From the NCBI RefSeq assembly GCF_038595055.1, contig NZ_CP152002.1:1036501-1100500 (forward strand): a stretch of 64,000 bases of DNA. Reading direction: 5' to 3'. Below are positions 17,988-27,633 of the stretch, piece by piece. The translations under genes and the position numbers were made by a program. Origin of the DNA: Paenibacillus sp. FSL R7-0345 (GTDB taxonomy: Bacteria > Bacillota > Bacilli > Paenibacillales > Paenibacillaceae). The notes under the pieces are model-generated. The model did no database searches, had not been told where the DNA came from, and worked only from the letters and a program-made list of their open reading frames with translations. The first letter of the stretch is position 1. Each line of letters begins with the position of its first letter.

Positions 17988-20900
17988 ATGAAGAAGAAAT
18001 TTTCTGCCCGGTTTCTGAGACTTGGCCTGGCTTTATTGCTGGTTATCTCGATTATAGGAGGCGCAGTCGTTCCTTCCGGGCAAAGCTATGCTGCAGCGGA
18101 CGCTTCGGCGGTTACAGGAACGGAAAGTGTAACGGAGTCTGTGTACGCAGCGGACGATTCCTCCGCTCAACTGCTGAGTACGCTGGCGGCAGCGGCGGTG
18201 AACGAACAGGTTACTGTAAAAGAGGCCACTTACCAAACTGCCGAGTATATTCTTGGCAGCGGTATAAAGTCGGACTGGCAGGCCATTGCCCTGGCTCAGG
18301 CAGGCTATCAAATACCGGATAGCTACGCCCAGAACCTTAAGCTCGATGTGCAGAAGGCAGGAGGCAGCTTTGCCAATGTCACTGATTATGCACGTACTGT
18401 GCTTGCGGTGAAGGCAGCAGGTCTTAATCCGGAGAATTTTGCCGGGGAAGGATCGTCTGCAGGCTACAACCTGATTGAAAAGATTTATAACAGCGATAGA
18501 ATCAGCGGACAGACGCTAAATGCTCCAGTGTACGCGCTGCTTGCGCTGGATTCCGGTCATTACACCATTCCGGGCGATGCCAAATGGACCAAGTCTGCGC
18601 TGTTAAGCGAGATTTTGGCCAAGCAGAATGCGGACGGCGGCTTTACCCTGTCATCTGGTGCAAGCGACCCGGATATGACAGCGATGGCTCTGGCAGCCCT
18701 GGCTGCACACAAGAATGAGCCGGTCGTAGCGACAGCCGGACAAAAAGCCGTAGCCTGGCTCGCTGCCGCCCAGGACAGCAAAGGCGGATATGGCGACAAC
18801 AGTGAGAGTGCCGCCCAGGCTATCATTGGCCTGACTTCTTTTGGCGTAGACCCGGCAGGGGCTGAGTTTGCTAAAACAGAAGGCGACCTGATCTCAAGAC
18901 TGCTGAGCTTCTTTAAAGCGGGCGGCGGTTTTTCCCATAATGAAGCAGGCAATGTAAATGCTTATGCAACCGAACAAGGGCTGCAGGCACTGGTCGCCTA
19001 CAACCTGTTCAGCGGTGGCAACAACGGAAAGCTGTATGACTTTACTAAACCGGCAGCCCAGAATCCGCTGGTATATGTACCGCTTGTAATTGAAGGGCCA
19101 CAGGGAACGCTGGGTCAAGGCAATGCCTATGCGGGTACTGCCCTCGAAGCGCTGGAGAAGGTTGCAGCCCAGAACGGGCTGGCGCTTACGAACCCATCCG
19201 GAAACTACGTTACAGCAATCGGCAATGTAGCGGCGGGAATGTTCGGCGGCTGGGACGGCTGGAGCTATGCCGTAGTCCGCAGCGGGCAGTGGCTGTATCC
19301 GGATGTAGGTATGAAGGACTTCAGCCTCAAGAGCTCGGACCGGATTGTTGTATATTACGGCGGGGCTGATACACAGCTGATTGAATCGGTAACCTTGTCC
19401 AAGGCGCAGCCCGAGGAATATGAGCCGTTCACGGTTACTGTTAATCAGATCCAGTGGGTTTGGGACAATGCAACCAGTACTTCCAGTCCAGTAGTCTCCA
19501 AGGCAGCAGGTGTTGAGGTTGCAATCGGCAGCCAGACTGCGAAGACTGACCAGGATGGCAAAGCCGAGTTCAGTGAAGGTCTGGCGGAAGGCGACTATAC
19601 GCTGGCTGTTAGCGGTTATGCAGCAAATCAGGCGCCGGCAGTTGTCAAACACACTCAGACACTCAGCGTTGTTTCTCAAAATGTATCCATCCAGCTGTCT
19701 GTGGAAGGACCGGAAGGCAATATTGCAGAAGGTACGCTGAAGGCAGCCAATGTTCTGGCGGCGCTTAAAAAGCTGACCGCTTCGAACAATATCCCGCTGC
19801 AGATTACTGAGTCCACGTTCGGCAGCTATGTATCCGGTATTGCCGGATATCCGGGTGAAGACTACAACGGGTACTGGAGTTTTGTTGTCCAGCGTGACGG
19901 GAAATGGACTTATCCTAGCGTCGGCATGGGCGATTTCGAATTGCAGGCTTCTGATAAAGTATTGGTCTACTTCGGCGGTGCAGGTACGCAGGTTGTTCAA
20001 ACAGTCCAGGTAACCCCGGAGCATCCTAAGCCGGAGGAACCGTTTACGGTAAAGGTTACCCAAGTAAAGTGGGTATGGAATAATGCAACATTTACAAGTG
20101 ATCCGGTAGAATCAGCGGCAGCCGGTGTGCAGGTAACGATTAACGGCACAACGGTAACCACGGACGATAAGGGCACGGCTTCTTTTGAAAAAGGACTGTC
20201 TGCCAAAGTCTACACGCTGGCTGTAACCGGCTACGTTAAAGGGGCTGCCCCTACAATTGTAAGGCACACGCAGGCCTTCAAGGTGGCTCCCGGAAATGTG
20301 ACAGCCTCTCTGGCAATTGAAGGACCGCAGGGTCCTCTAGCGGAGGGATCACTTGAGGCATTTAATGCTTATGATGCTCTGCAGCAGCTGACGGCTTCCA
20401 AGAACATTGCGCTGCAGGCTACAGAATCCCAGTATGGTATTTTCGTTCAGGGAATCGGCGGAATCGAAGGCGGAGTCTACCATAAGGACGGCTATTGGGG
20501 CTTTGTTGTATCCCGGGCCGGTAAATGGATATTCCCTGATACCGGGATGAACGATTTTGTGCTGCAGGCCTCCGACAAGGTGCTTGTCTACTACGGCGGC
20601 GGCAGTACACAGCTTGTTGATTCAATGGCGGTTACGCCTGCACAGCCTAAGCAGGGTGAGGCATTCACGGTTAAGGTTATGCAGGTTGCACAGGTCTGGG
20701 ATGCAAACTATGTACCGGAACTGGTTGTGTCTGCAGCTGCAGGGGTTCAGGTTAGTGCCGGCGGAGTTACAGTTACAACAAACTCAGACGGAACAGCAAC
20801 CTTTGGGCAAGGCCTTACGGCCGGTACACATACTCTGGCTGTAACGGGATATGCGGAAGGCCAGCTGCCAAGCATTGCCCGTTATACACAGGCATTAACT

Positions 20901-23207
20901 ATTGCGTCTACAGACACGGTTCCACAGCCGGCGACGGCGACGATTTCTGTCACAGGCGACAGTATAAAAGGCACTATTCTCTCTAGTACTACTGTAACGC
21001 TGAACGAGGGTGAGACAGCTTACAGCCTGCTGGTCCGCCAGCTTGGAAGCAAGGTAGTGAGCGAAGGCAGCGGCGACAGCGTCTATATTAAATCCATTGA
21101 CGGTCTCGCGCAGCTGGACCGCGGTAAAGACAGCGGCTGGATGTATTCCGTTAACGGCAGCTTCCCGAATACAAGCGCGGGCAGCTATAAGTTAAGCCGC
21201 GGCGATGTACTGGCCTGGCGTTATACAACCAACGGCGGAGCTGATATCGGTAATCCGCCAAATGGCCCGGGAAATACAGGAACAGCGGGATCCGGAAGTC
21301 TTGCCGGGGTCACCATTACTGCAGGCAATACGCTTCCGCTCCAGCAGGTTGGCCAGACAACAGCCGTGATCGGCGATCTGATGTCTGCGATAGAAGCAGC
21401 CAAGCTTAAAGAGCGTCTGGCGGCCAATGTGGCCAGCTTCCAACAGAATGTAACTCCGGGTACAGCGTCCGTACTGAAGGACAGCGGCGGTGAAGTGCAG
21501 CTGCAGATTCCGGCAGGTGCGGTGCTGAGTCCAGTGGACATTATTGTCCAGGAGTTACCTGCGAACCGCCCTGAAGTGGTTTCGGGAATGTATGATTTCC
21601 AGCCTGACGGTACGAATTTCCTGCAAACAGTAGATCTGCAGATTGTACTACCGGTTACCACTTCTAATCAGGCCAATCTGGCACTGGCCTGGCTGAACGA
21701 GAATTCAGGCAACTGGATTCCGGTTCCGGCGGTGCTTGATATCAGTACCGGGACCATTACCGGTAAGATCAGCCACTTTACTACGTATGCGGTTGTAGAC
21801 CGCAGCAAGCTTGAGCCGCAGCAGGCCAAGCTGAAAACGGACATCGCGGCTACAGCCAAGACCGTAGCGGCATCCGGAGAGCTGAGCGACTGGCAGGCAA
21901 TCGGTCTTGCCCGCAGCGGTCATACTGTTCCGGCAAGCTATTTAAATACGGTAAGAGAGCAGCTTGCTGCAAACAATGGTGAATTCCGCAAAGTGACGGA
22001 CTACGAACGTCTGGCACTGGCCGTAGCGGCTGCCGGAGCAGACCCGCAGAATACCGGCGGCTATAATCTGATTGAGAAAATTTACAATAACAGCAACATG
22101 GCTGGACAAGGCAGCAATGGTCTTATTTTTGGCTTGATTGCTCTGGACAGCGGCTCTTATGCAGTACCTGCAAATGCGCTGTGGACCAAAGAACGTCTAA
22201 TTGCTTCGATTCTGGAGCTGCAGAGCAAGGACGGAGGCTTCCCGCTGACTGCCGGAGGGACCGATGATGTGGATCTGACGGCGATGGCTGTCACCGCACT
22301 TTCCTCACATACCGGCCAGACAGCAGTACAGACAGCACTCGACAAGGCGGTTACATGGCTGTCCGGACAGCAGCAGGAGAATGGCGGCTATATGGTGTCG
22401 GGTACCGAGAACAGTGAAAGTACCGCCCAAGTCATCATTGCTCTTAGCAGTGCCGGCATTGGACCGGGAGATATCCGCTTTGTAAAAGAAAAAGGCGGAC
22501 TGCTCAGCCATCTGGCTTCGTTCAGACAGGCTGACGGCAGTTATGCCCATACTGCAGGACAGCAAGGCAATGGTCTGGCTACCGAGCAGGCGCTGCTTGC
22601 ACTTACTGCCTATGACCGCTACCTGACAGGTGCTGACAAGCTGTTCAGCATTACGCCAGGGACAGTCAGCACTGCTAAGTTTACCGATGAGAACCAAATC
22701 TCTGCCTGGGCACTGGCTTCCGTGCAAGAGGCCTTTAATAAGGGCTTGATGAAGGGCGTCAGTGAAACGGAGCTAGTCTTTGCTCCGAAGCAGAAGATCA
22801 CCCGTGCAGAGTTCGCAGCCCTGCTGCTGAGACTGACCGGTGAAACGCCGTCTGACTCTTCCGCCGCTTCCGGATTCAGCGATGTAAAAGCCGGCTCCTG
22901 GTATTACGGAACGGTGCTGAAGGCGAAGGAGCTGGGGATCATCTCCGGAGTGAGCGAAACCGTCTTTAATCCTAACGGTTATATTTCCCGTCAGGATATG
23001 GCGGTCATGATTATGAGAGCTTTCAAGCTGGAGAGCAGCAGCACGGCGGGTACCTTTACGGACGAGAGCCGGATCAGCAGCTATGCGCTGTCCGCGGTAC
23101 GTACCGTATCTCAGCTTGGCTATATGAGCGGCTACAACGGCTCCTTTGATCCTGCAGCTGCGGTAACCCGGGAAATGGCCGCTGTGGTTGCAGTCCGGCT
23201 GCCATAA
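17988..23207 (+). CDS. S-layer-anchored intrinsic-factor-like protein (2 alpha-toroids, 4 DUF4430, 3 SLH)
   Basis: 1739 aa with a signal peptide (about 1-36). Regions of prenyltransferase/terpene-cyclase-like alpha-toroid repeats lie at about 75-340 and 1285-1560. Four DUF4430 domains lie at about 370-460, 575-660, 770-860 and 985-1080; each has an EGP-G or TGD start and a WSY/YWSF...DGKW...VGMGDF or GWMYSVNG pattern. A beta domain of ZU5-like appearance follows at about 1150-1260. Three SLH domains occupy the last 175 residues and anchor the protein to wall polymer. Toroid plus DUF4430 is the architecture of animal intrinsic factor and transcobalamin. With the B12 riboswitch this argues for surface cobalamin capture. 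Binding itself is inference. Confidence 0.85.
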   Translation: MKKKFSARFLRLGLALLLVISIIGGAVVPSGQSYAAADASAVTGTESVTESVYAADDSSAQLLSTLAAAAVNEQVTVKEATYQTAEYILGSGIKSDWQAIALAQAGYQIPDSYAQNLKLDVQKAGGSFANVTDYARTVLAVKAAGLNPENFAGEGSSAGYNLIEKIYNSDRISGQTLNAPVYALLALDSGHYTIPGDAKWTKSALLSEILAKQNADGGFTLSSGASDPDMTAMALAALAAHKNEPVVATAGQKAVAWLAAAQDSKGGYGDNSESAAQAIIGLTSFGVDPAGAEFAKTEGDLISRLLSFFKAGGGFSHNEAGNVNAYATEQGLQALVAYNLFSGGNNGKLYDFTKPAAQNPLVYVPLVIEGPQGTLGQGNAYAGTALEALEKVAAQNGLALTNPSGNYVTAIGNVAAGMFGGWDGWSYAVVRSGQWLYPDVGMKDFSLKSSDRIVVYYGGADTQLIESVTLSKAQPEEYEPFTVTVNQIQWVWDNATSTSSPVVSKAAGVEVAIGSQTAKTDQDGKAEFSEGLAEGDYTLAVSGYAANQAPAVVKHTQTLSVVSQNVSIQLSVEGPEGNIAEGTLKAANVLAALKKLTASNNIPLQITESTFGSYVSGIAGYPGEDYNGYWSFVVQRDGKWTYPSVGMGDFELQASDKVLVYFGGAGTQVVQTVQVTPEHPKPEEPFTVKVTQVKWVWNNATFTSDPVESAAAGVQVTINGTTVTTDDKGTASFEKGLSAKVYTLAVTGYVKGAAPTIVRHTQAFKVAPGNVTASLAIEGPQGPLAEGSLEAFNAYDALQQLTASKNIALQATESQYGIFVQGIGGIEGGVYHKDGYWGFVVSRAGKWIFPDTGMNDFVLQASDKVLVYYGGGSTQLVDSMAVTPAQPKQGEAFTVKVMQVAQVWDANYVPELVVSAAAGVQVSAGGVTVTTNSDGTATFGQGLTAGTHTLAVTGYAEGQLPSIARYTQALTIASTDTVPQPATATISVTGDSIKGTILSSTTVTLNEGETAYSLLVRQLGSKVVSEGSGDSVYIKSIDGLAQLDRGKDSGWMYSVNGSFPNTSAGSYKLSRGDVLAWRYTTNGGADIGNPPNGPGNTGTAGSGSLAGVTITAGNTLPLQQVGQTTAVIGDLMSAIEAAKLKERLAANVASFQQNVTPGTASVLKDSGGEVQLQIPAGAVLSPVDIIVQELPANRPEVVSGMYDFQPDGTNFLQTVDLQIVLPVTTSNQANLALAWLNENSGNWIPVPAVLDISTGTITGKISHFTTYAVVDRSKLEPQQAKLKTDIAATAKTVAASGELSDWQAIGLARSGHTVPASYLNTVREQLAANNGEFRKVTDYERLALAVAAAGADPQNTGGYNLIEKIYNNSNMAGQGSNGLIFGLIALDSGSYAVPANALWTKERLIASILELQSKDGGFPLTAGGTDDVDLTAMAVTALSSHTGQTAVQTALDKAVTWLSGQQQENGGYMVSGTENSESTAQVIIALSSAGIGPGDIRFVKEKGGLLSHLASFRQADGSYAHTAGQQGNGLATEQALLALTAYDRYLTGADKLFSITPGTVSTAKFTDENQISAWALASVQEAFNKGLMKGVSETELVFAPKQKITRAEFAALLLRLTGETPSDSSAASGFSDVKAGSWYYGTVLKAKELGIISGVSETVFNPNGYISRQDMAVMIMRAFKLESSSTAGTFTDESRISSYALSAVRTVSQLGYMSGYNGSFDPAAAVTREMAAVVAVRLP

Positions 23208-23300
23208 AGTGCTGGATCAGTCCGCACGAAAGGTTACAAAGAAGGGGCAGATTTAGTGCCCGTTTTAAGCTAAAATAAAAGAAGCTGATCGCATAGGGAT

Positions 23301-23336
23301 AGAACGGGGGCAGAAGGCCCTCGTTCTTTCCCTTTT
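23301..23336 (+). terminator. Terminator between the S-layer gene and the DUF4430 lipoprotein gene
   Basis: AGAACGGGGGC-AGAAG-GCCCTCGTTCT hairpin (one bulge) followed by a T/C run ending in TTTTTT. A weaker hairpin (GGGCA...TGCCC, then GTTTT) lies at 23245-23265. Both suggest that the S-layer gene and the lipoprotein/ECF genes are at least partly separate units. Confidence 0.7.
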
Positions 23337-23449
23337 TTCTAAGATAAAAAAAGCTGCAGGTTTTGTTATTCCGTCAAGTTAAGTAAAATGAATCTATTGC
23401 AATGCGAATTCCCTGCTTTACGGGTTTATTTCTGGAGGTGCGAAGATTA

Positions 23450-24286
23450 ATGATTAGACCGGCTATGCGCCGTTTGATGTACCCTGCGCTGCTGCTGGCA
23501 GCGCTCCTGCTGCCGGGCTGCGCAGCCCCCGGCAACGAGGCTGCCGCCCCTGACGGCGGCAGCCCTAGTGCCACGGCTGCGGCCGCAAGCCCGCAGCCGG
23601 CGGCCACCGCGTCTCCGCAGCCCGGAGACGCTGCCGTCACCGCCCCGCCGTCCGCGCCGGCGGGCAGCACCCAGCCGTCTCCCGCAGCCGCGGAGACGGC
23701 TTCCCCGGGCGCGGCCGCAGCCGCCGCGCCTGCTACACCGCCTGCGGGCAGCAGCCCCGCAGGCACGGCTACGGCGCCGCCCGCCAAGGGCGCCGGCGCC
23801 ACCGCGGCGGCAGCGGCGAAGCCGTCCGCTGCCGTAAGCCCTTCCGCCGGCGCAGCGAAGCCGGCAGCCACACCATCGCCGAAGCCGGCAGCAACGCCGC
23901 CGCCGGCGAAACCCACGGCGGCACCGCCTGCCGCCGTGGCCGACACAGCAGTCATCTCCATTACAGGAGATGACGAGCACGGGGTGATTCTTGCGCCGGC
24001 GGCGTTCGAAATCAAGGAGGGGGAAAGCGCGCTGGATCTGCTGAAGCGGATCACCCGCCAGCATAAGATCCAGATGGAATTCCAGGGAGCCAAGGGCTTT
24101 GCCTATGTCGAAGGCATAGACAATCTCTATGAATTGGACCATGGTGCCGGGAGCGGCTGGATGTACCGGGTGAACGGGGAGTTTCCTGACAAGAGCGCCG
24201 GAGGCTACACTGTACAGCCCGGAGATACGATAGAGTGGCTGTACACACTTGATCTCGGCAAGGATCTCGGAGCCAAAGCGCCATGA
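23450..24286 (+). CDS. DUF4430 lipoprotein of the ECF operon
   Basis: 278 aa from the ATG at 23450, chosen because TGGAGGTG precedes it by 11 bases; an upstream in-frame ATG has no ribosome site. The lipobox LLPGC gives lipid-anchored Cys24. Residues 27-165 are a Pro/Ala/Thr linker of extreme GC content, long enough to reach through the wall. A single DUF4430 domain follows (about 165-275), with GWMYRVNGEFPD as in the fourth DUF4430 copy of the S-layer protein upstream. Its stop overlaps the T-component start (ATGA). It is likely a cobalamin-binding partner that hands substrate to the ECF transporter; this is inference from domain and context. Confidence 0.8.
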   Translation: MIRPAMRRLMYPALLLAALLLPGCAAPGNEAAAPDGGSPSATAAAASPQPAATASPQPGDAAVTAPPSAPAGSTQPSPAAAETASPGAAAAAAPATPPAGSSPAGTATAPPAKGAGATAAAAAKPSAAVSPSAGAAKPAATPSPKPAATPPPAKPTAAPPAAVADTAVISITGDDEHGVILAPAAFEIKEGESALDLLKRITRQHKIQMEFQGAKGFAYVEGIDNLYELDHGAGSGWMYRVNGEFPDKSAGGYTVQPGDTIEWLYTLDLGKDLGAKAP

Positions 24287-25227
24287 GCAGCGGCTTCCGG
24301 GCCATGCATCCGGCGGTAGCGCTGCTCTATTATGCCGGGCTGCTGCTGTTTGCTGCCTTGCTGATGCATCCGCTCTTCCTGATCACCGAGTTTGCCGGAG
24401 TAATCATCCTCCTGCTGCTGCAGGGACAGGGCCGGCAGCTGCTGCGCGGGCTGCCCTTCTATCTGCTGATGGCCGGCTCAGTGGCCGTGCTGAACCCGTT
24501 ATTTTCACACAGGGGGGCGCATATCCTCTTCTACTTATGGGATCAGCCGGTTACACTGGAATCGGTGCTGTACGGGCTGATTATGATGCTGGTGCTGCTT
24601 ACGATTTTTGTGTTATTCATCTCTTACAATTACACGGTAACAACAGATAAATTTATGTACGCGTTTGCTGCAGTCGCCCCCAAAACGGCGCTGCTGACCC
24701 TGATGGCCCTCCGGTTTGTACCTTTATTCCAGAGAAGGCTGCGCGAAATTACGATGATTCAGCGTTTTAGGGGGATCGACGTCGCCAAGGGCAATCTGCG
24801 CAAAAGAATGCGGGACGGTATGACCCTGCTGAAGGTACTGCTGACCTGGTCACTGGAGGAGGCGCTGCAGACGGGGGATTCCATGAAGGCACGGGGGTAC
24901 GGTATCCGCAAACGCAGTACATACTCAGTCTATAAAATGGATCGTGCCGACAAAGCCGTTCTCCTGCTGCTTGTAGTCAGCGGGCTGATTCCGCTGATTC
25001 TCTGGCTGCAGGGATATGGAACATTTGAAATCTATCCGCGTATGAAGCCTTTAGTATTCGGCACAGGGGAAGTGCTGATGTATATCAGCTTTTGCCTGTT
25101 CGTGCTCATACCGCCGGGCTTGGAAGGAAAGGAGATCTGGTTATGGAGATCATCGCGGCGGAAGGCTTATCCTTCCGTTACCCCGGAGCAGAACGGGACT
25201 CGCTCCATGAGCTCACCTTTACGGTAG
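24283..25227 (+). CDS. ECF transporter T component (EcfT/CbiQ family)
   Basis: 314 aa with six or more hydrophobic helices. The cytoplasmic coupling region holds QRFRGIDVAKGN and SMKARGYG, the two Arg motifs by which EcfT contacts the ATPases. It is the transmembrane coupling subunit of an energy-coupling-factor vitamin importer. The start overlaps the lipoprotein stop by 4 bases. Oddly, the frame continues 85 bases into the ATPase gene, adding a basic tail with no hydrophobic character. Usual members are near 250-270 aa, so the tail may be a late extension or a slip in the true stop. Confidence 0.85.
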   Translation: MSSGFRAMHPAVALLYYAGLLLFAALLMHPLFLITEFAGVIILLLLQGQGRQLLRGLPFYLLMAGSVAVLNPLFSHRGAHILFYLWDQPVTLESVLYGLIMMLVLLTIFVLFISYNYTVTTDKFMYAFAAVAPKTALLTLMALRFVPLFQRRLREITMIQRFRGIDVAKGNLRKRMRDGMTLLKVLLTWSLEEALQTGDSMKARGYGIRKRSTYSVYKMDRADKAVLLLLVVSGLIPLILWLQGYGTFEIYPRMKPLVFGTGEVLMYISFCLFVLIPPGLEGKEIWLWRSSRRKAYPSVTPEQNGTRSMSSPLR

Positions 25228-26816
25228 AGGAAGGCGAGTTCGTTGTGCTGATGGGGCCCTCAGGCGGCGGCAAAACAACGCTGCTGCGCCAGCTGAAGCG
25301 CGAGCTTGCGCCGGTTGGGACAGGCAGCGGAATAATCCGTTATGCAGGACTGCCTCTGGCAGAGCTGCCAGAGGAACGGGCAGCCGGGGAGATCGGCATG
25401 GTCTTCCAGAACCCGGAGGCGCAGATTGTCATGGATACCGTATGGCATGAGCTGGCCTTCGGGATGGAGAATCTGGGCTTCACCCCGCAGGTGATGCGGA
25501 GCAGGCTGGCGGAGATGGCCGGACTGTTCGGCCTGGAGCCGCTGCTGTACAAGCCGGTGCATGAGCTGTCCGGCGGACAGAAGCAGCTGCTTAATCTGGC
25601 TTCCGTTCTGCTGCTTCAGCCAAAGCTGCTGCTGCTGGACGAGCCGACCTCACAGCTGGACCCGGTTGCGGCGCGTGAATTCATTCAGACTTTGCACCGG
25701 CTGAATCAGGAAATGTCGGTGACTATTGTTATCAGCGAGCACCGGCTGGAGGAGGTACTGCCGCTGGCCGACCGTGTACTGCTGATGGAGGACGGCATGC
25801 TGAAGGCGGCATGTCCGCCGCGTGAGCTCGTCTCTAAAGCAGCGGAGGGAACGTTTGCAGCGATTGAGACCTATTTGCCGACAGCAGCGCGCCTGTTCCT
25901 GGCATTGCCTGCACAGGGGAAAGCGGAAGCTCTGGCGGAATTCACGCCGCTTACGGTGCGCGAGGGCAGGCGCTGGCTGCACAACCTTGCACCGGCAGCG
26001 GCCGGTGAGCCGCAAGGCGGCAATCCGGCTGCCATTCCCGGCAATCACACTGCTGCCTTGCCGCATGACGCTGCTCCTCCGCTGCTAAGCGCAAGAGAGA
26101 TTACCTTCCGCTATGAGAAGGAGGGCCGTGAGGTGCTGCGCAAGCTGAGCCTGACGCTGCACCGGGGCGAGCTGCTGGCCATCCTCGGCGGCAACGGCGC
26201 AGGCAAGTCCACGCTGCTGCATGTGCTGAGCGGGCTGGCCAAGCCGCAGCGCGGCAAGGTGGAGCTGGCCAAAGGAATTACGGCGGGCTTTCTCGCCCAG
26301 AATCCGCTGCTCTATTTCAGCTATGATACCGCGCTGGAGGAGCTGCAGCACATGGCTGCATATGCCCGCCTGGCACCGGAGGAGGCCTTCGCAGAAATCG
26401 GCCGGCTGGCTGAAGCATTCGAGCTGCAGCAGGTGCTCGGCAGCCACCCGCATGATCTCAGCGGCGGCCAGCAGCAGAAGCTGGCGCTGGCAATGGTCAT
26501 GCTGCTGAAGCCGGCTGTGCTGCTGCTGGACGAGCCGACCAAGGGCCTCGACCCTGTTGCCAAAATACGCTTTGCCGGACTGCTCCGGCAGCTGCTGGAG
26601 CAGGGGATGAGTATTACGGTAGTAACTCATGATGTGGAGTTTGCTGCACGGTATGCTTCCCGCTGTGCGCTGCTGTTTGACGGCGGCATCACAGCGGAGG
26701 GAACGCCGGCGGACTTTTTCAGCAGCAACTATTTTTATACAACCGCGGTTAACCGGATCGCGCGGGATTTACTGCCCCGGGCGCTGACCATTGAGGATGT
26801 GATAGCAGCATGGTAA
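25143..26816 (+). CDS. ECF transporter fused double ATPase (A1-A2 fusion)
   Basis: 557 aa from ATG 25143, chosen for the GGAAAGGAG site 8 bases upstream. Two complete ABC ATPase halves are visible. The first has Walker A GPSGGGKTT, signature LSGGQKQ and Walker B LLLLDEP. The second has GGNGAGKST, LSGGQQQK and VLLLDEP. They are joined by a Pro/Ala linker near residue 300. Most ECF systems use separate EcfA1 and EcfA2; here one chain supplies both. It powers substrate release by the S component and acts at the inner face of the membrane with the T subunit encoded just upstream. Confidence 0.9.
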   Translation: MEIIAAEGLSFRYPGAERDSLHELTFTVEEGEFVVLMGPSGGGKTTLLRQLKRELAPVGTGSGIIRYAGLPLAELPEERAAGEIGMVFQNPEAQIVMDTVWHELAFGMENLGFTPQVMRSRLAEMAGLFGLEPLLYKPVHELSGGQKQLLNLASVLLLQPKLLLLDEPTSQLDPVAAREFIQTLHRLNQEMSVTIVISEHRLEEVLPLADRVLLMEDGMLKAACPPRELVSKAAEGTFAAIETYLPTAARLFLALPAQGKAEALAEFTPLTVREGRRWLHNLAPAAAGEPQGGNPAAIPGNHTAALPHDAAPPLLSAREITFRYEKEGREVLRKLSLTLHRGELLAILGGNGAGKSTLLHVLSGLAKPQRGKVELAKGITAGFLAQNPLLYFSYDTALEELQHMAAYARLAPEEAFAEIGRLAEAFELQQVLGSHPHDLSGGQQQKLALAMVMLLKPAVLLLDEPTKGLDPVAKIRFAGLLRQLLEQGMSITVVTHDVEFAARYASRCALLFDGGITAEGTPADFFSSNYFYTTAVNRIARDLLPRALTIEDVIAAW

Positions 26817-27496
26817 GGTTACGCCTGCCGCTCATTATTACTGTAGCGGTATTTCTGGCCGGACTGGGGCTTATGGCAGCATTGAAGGACCGTCACTATA
26901 TGCTTTTGAGCCTTGTGCTGCTCGGTGCGGCGCTGCTGCCTGTGTTTCTGCGGCTGGAGCGCCGGAAGCTGGAGTCCAGGGAGCTTGTGCTGCTGGCTGT
27001 ATTGTCGGCCATTGCCGCAGTCAGCCGTATACCGTTCGCCGCATTGCCCAGCGTGAAGCCTGTATCGGCCCTTGTAATGCTCTCGGCCTATGTGTTCGGG
27101 GCTGAAGCGGGTTTTATTATAGGGGCAGTGGCAGCGCTGGTGTCCAATATCTATTTCGGGCAAGGGCCCTGGACACCGTGGCAGATGTTCGCCTGGGGAA
27201 TGGCCGGGCTCAGTGCAGGCTGGCTGCGGAACTCCTGGTGGATGAAAAAACGCGGCGGAATGCTGCTGTTCGGCTTTCTCTGGGGTTTTTTGTTCGGATG
27301 GATCATGAACCTGTGGTATCTCATCAGTATGCCCGAAGCCCTCAGCTGGGGTCTGGTGGCGGCTGCTTACGCATCCAGCTTTTATTTTGACCTGGCCCAC
27401 GCCTTATCAAATGTATTCTTTCTGGCGGTGCTTGCCGGAGGCTGGACCAATGTGCTGGAGCGCTTCCGCCGGAAATACGGGCTGCTGCAGGATTAA
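26810..27496 (+). CDS. ECF transporter S component, probably for cobalamin
   Basis: 228 aa, almost entirely hydrophobic with about six to seven helices. The conserved segment VSNIYFGQGPWTPWQMFAWG is typical of ECF substrate-binding subunits of the larger cobalamin/CbrT-like group (assignment from memory). The ATG overlaps the ATPase stop by 7 bases. Substrate choice rests on the upstream riboswitch and DUF4430 proteins rather than on residues seen here. Alternatives are another corrinoid or a related vitamin. Confidence 0.8.
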   Translation: MVRLRLPLIITVAVFLAGLGLMAALKDRHYMLLSLVLLGAALLPVFLRLERRKLESRELVLLAVLSAIAAVSRIPFAALPSVKPVSALVMLSAYVFGAEAGFIIGAVAALVSNIYFGQGPWTPWQMFAWGMAGLSAGWLRNSWWMKKRGGMLLFGFLWGFLFGWIMNLWYLISMPEALSWGLVAAAYASSFYFDLAHALSNVFFLAVLAGGWTNVLERFRRKYGLLQD

Positions 27497-27633
27497 TCGA
27501 AATCATTAGCTTTGTCGAAATGTTCAGCTGACAGCAGATTGTTCGACAAAAATTTAACTTATGCATCATTTTTCGACTTTTTTCGCCGATATAGATGGTA
27601 TGGCATGATAAGGAGAAGGCGGGAATAAGGATA

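Noticed and set aside
23447..24142. Minus-strand frames opposite the DUF4430 lipoprotein
   Set aside because: Extreme GC content keeps several frames open; the lipobox and DUF4430 domain fix the plus-strand frame.
25092..25142. Earlier start for the fused ATPase
   Set aside because: No ribosome site; the ATG at 25143 has GGAAAGGAG at ideal spacing and matches the usual N-terminus.
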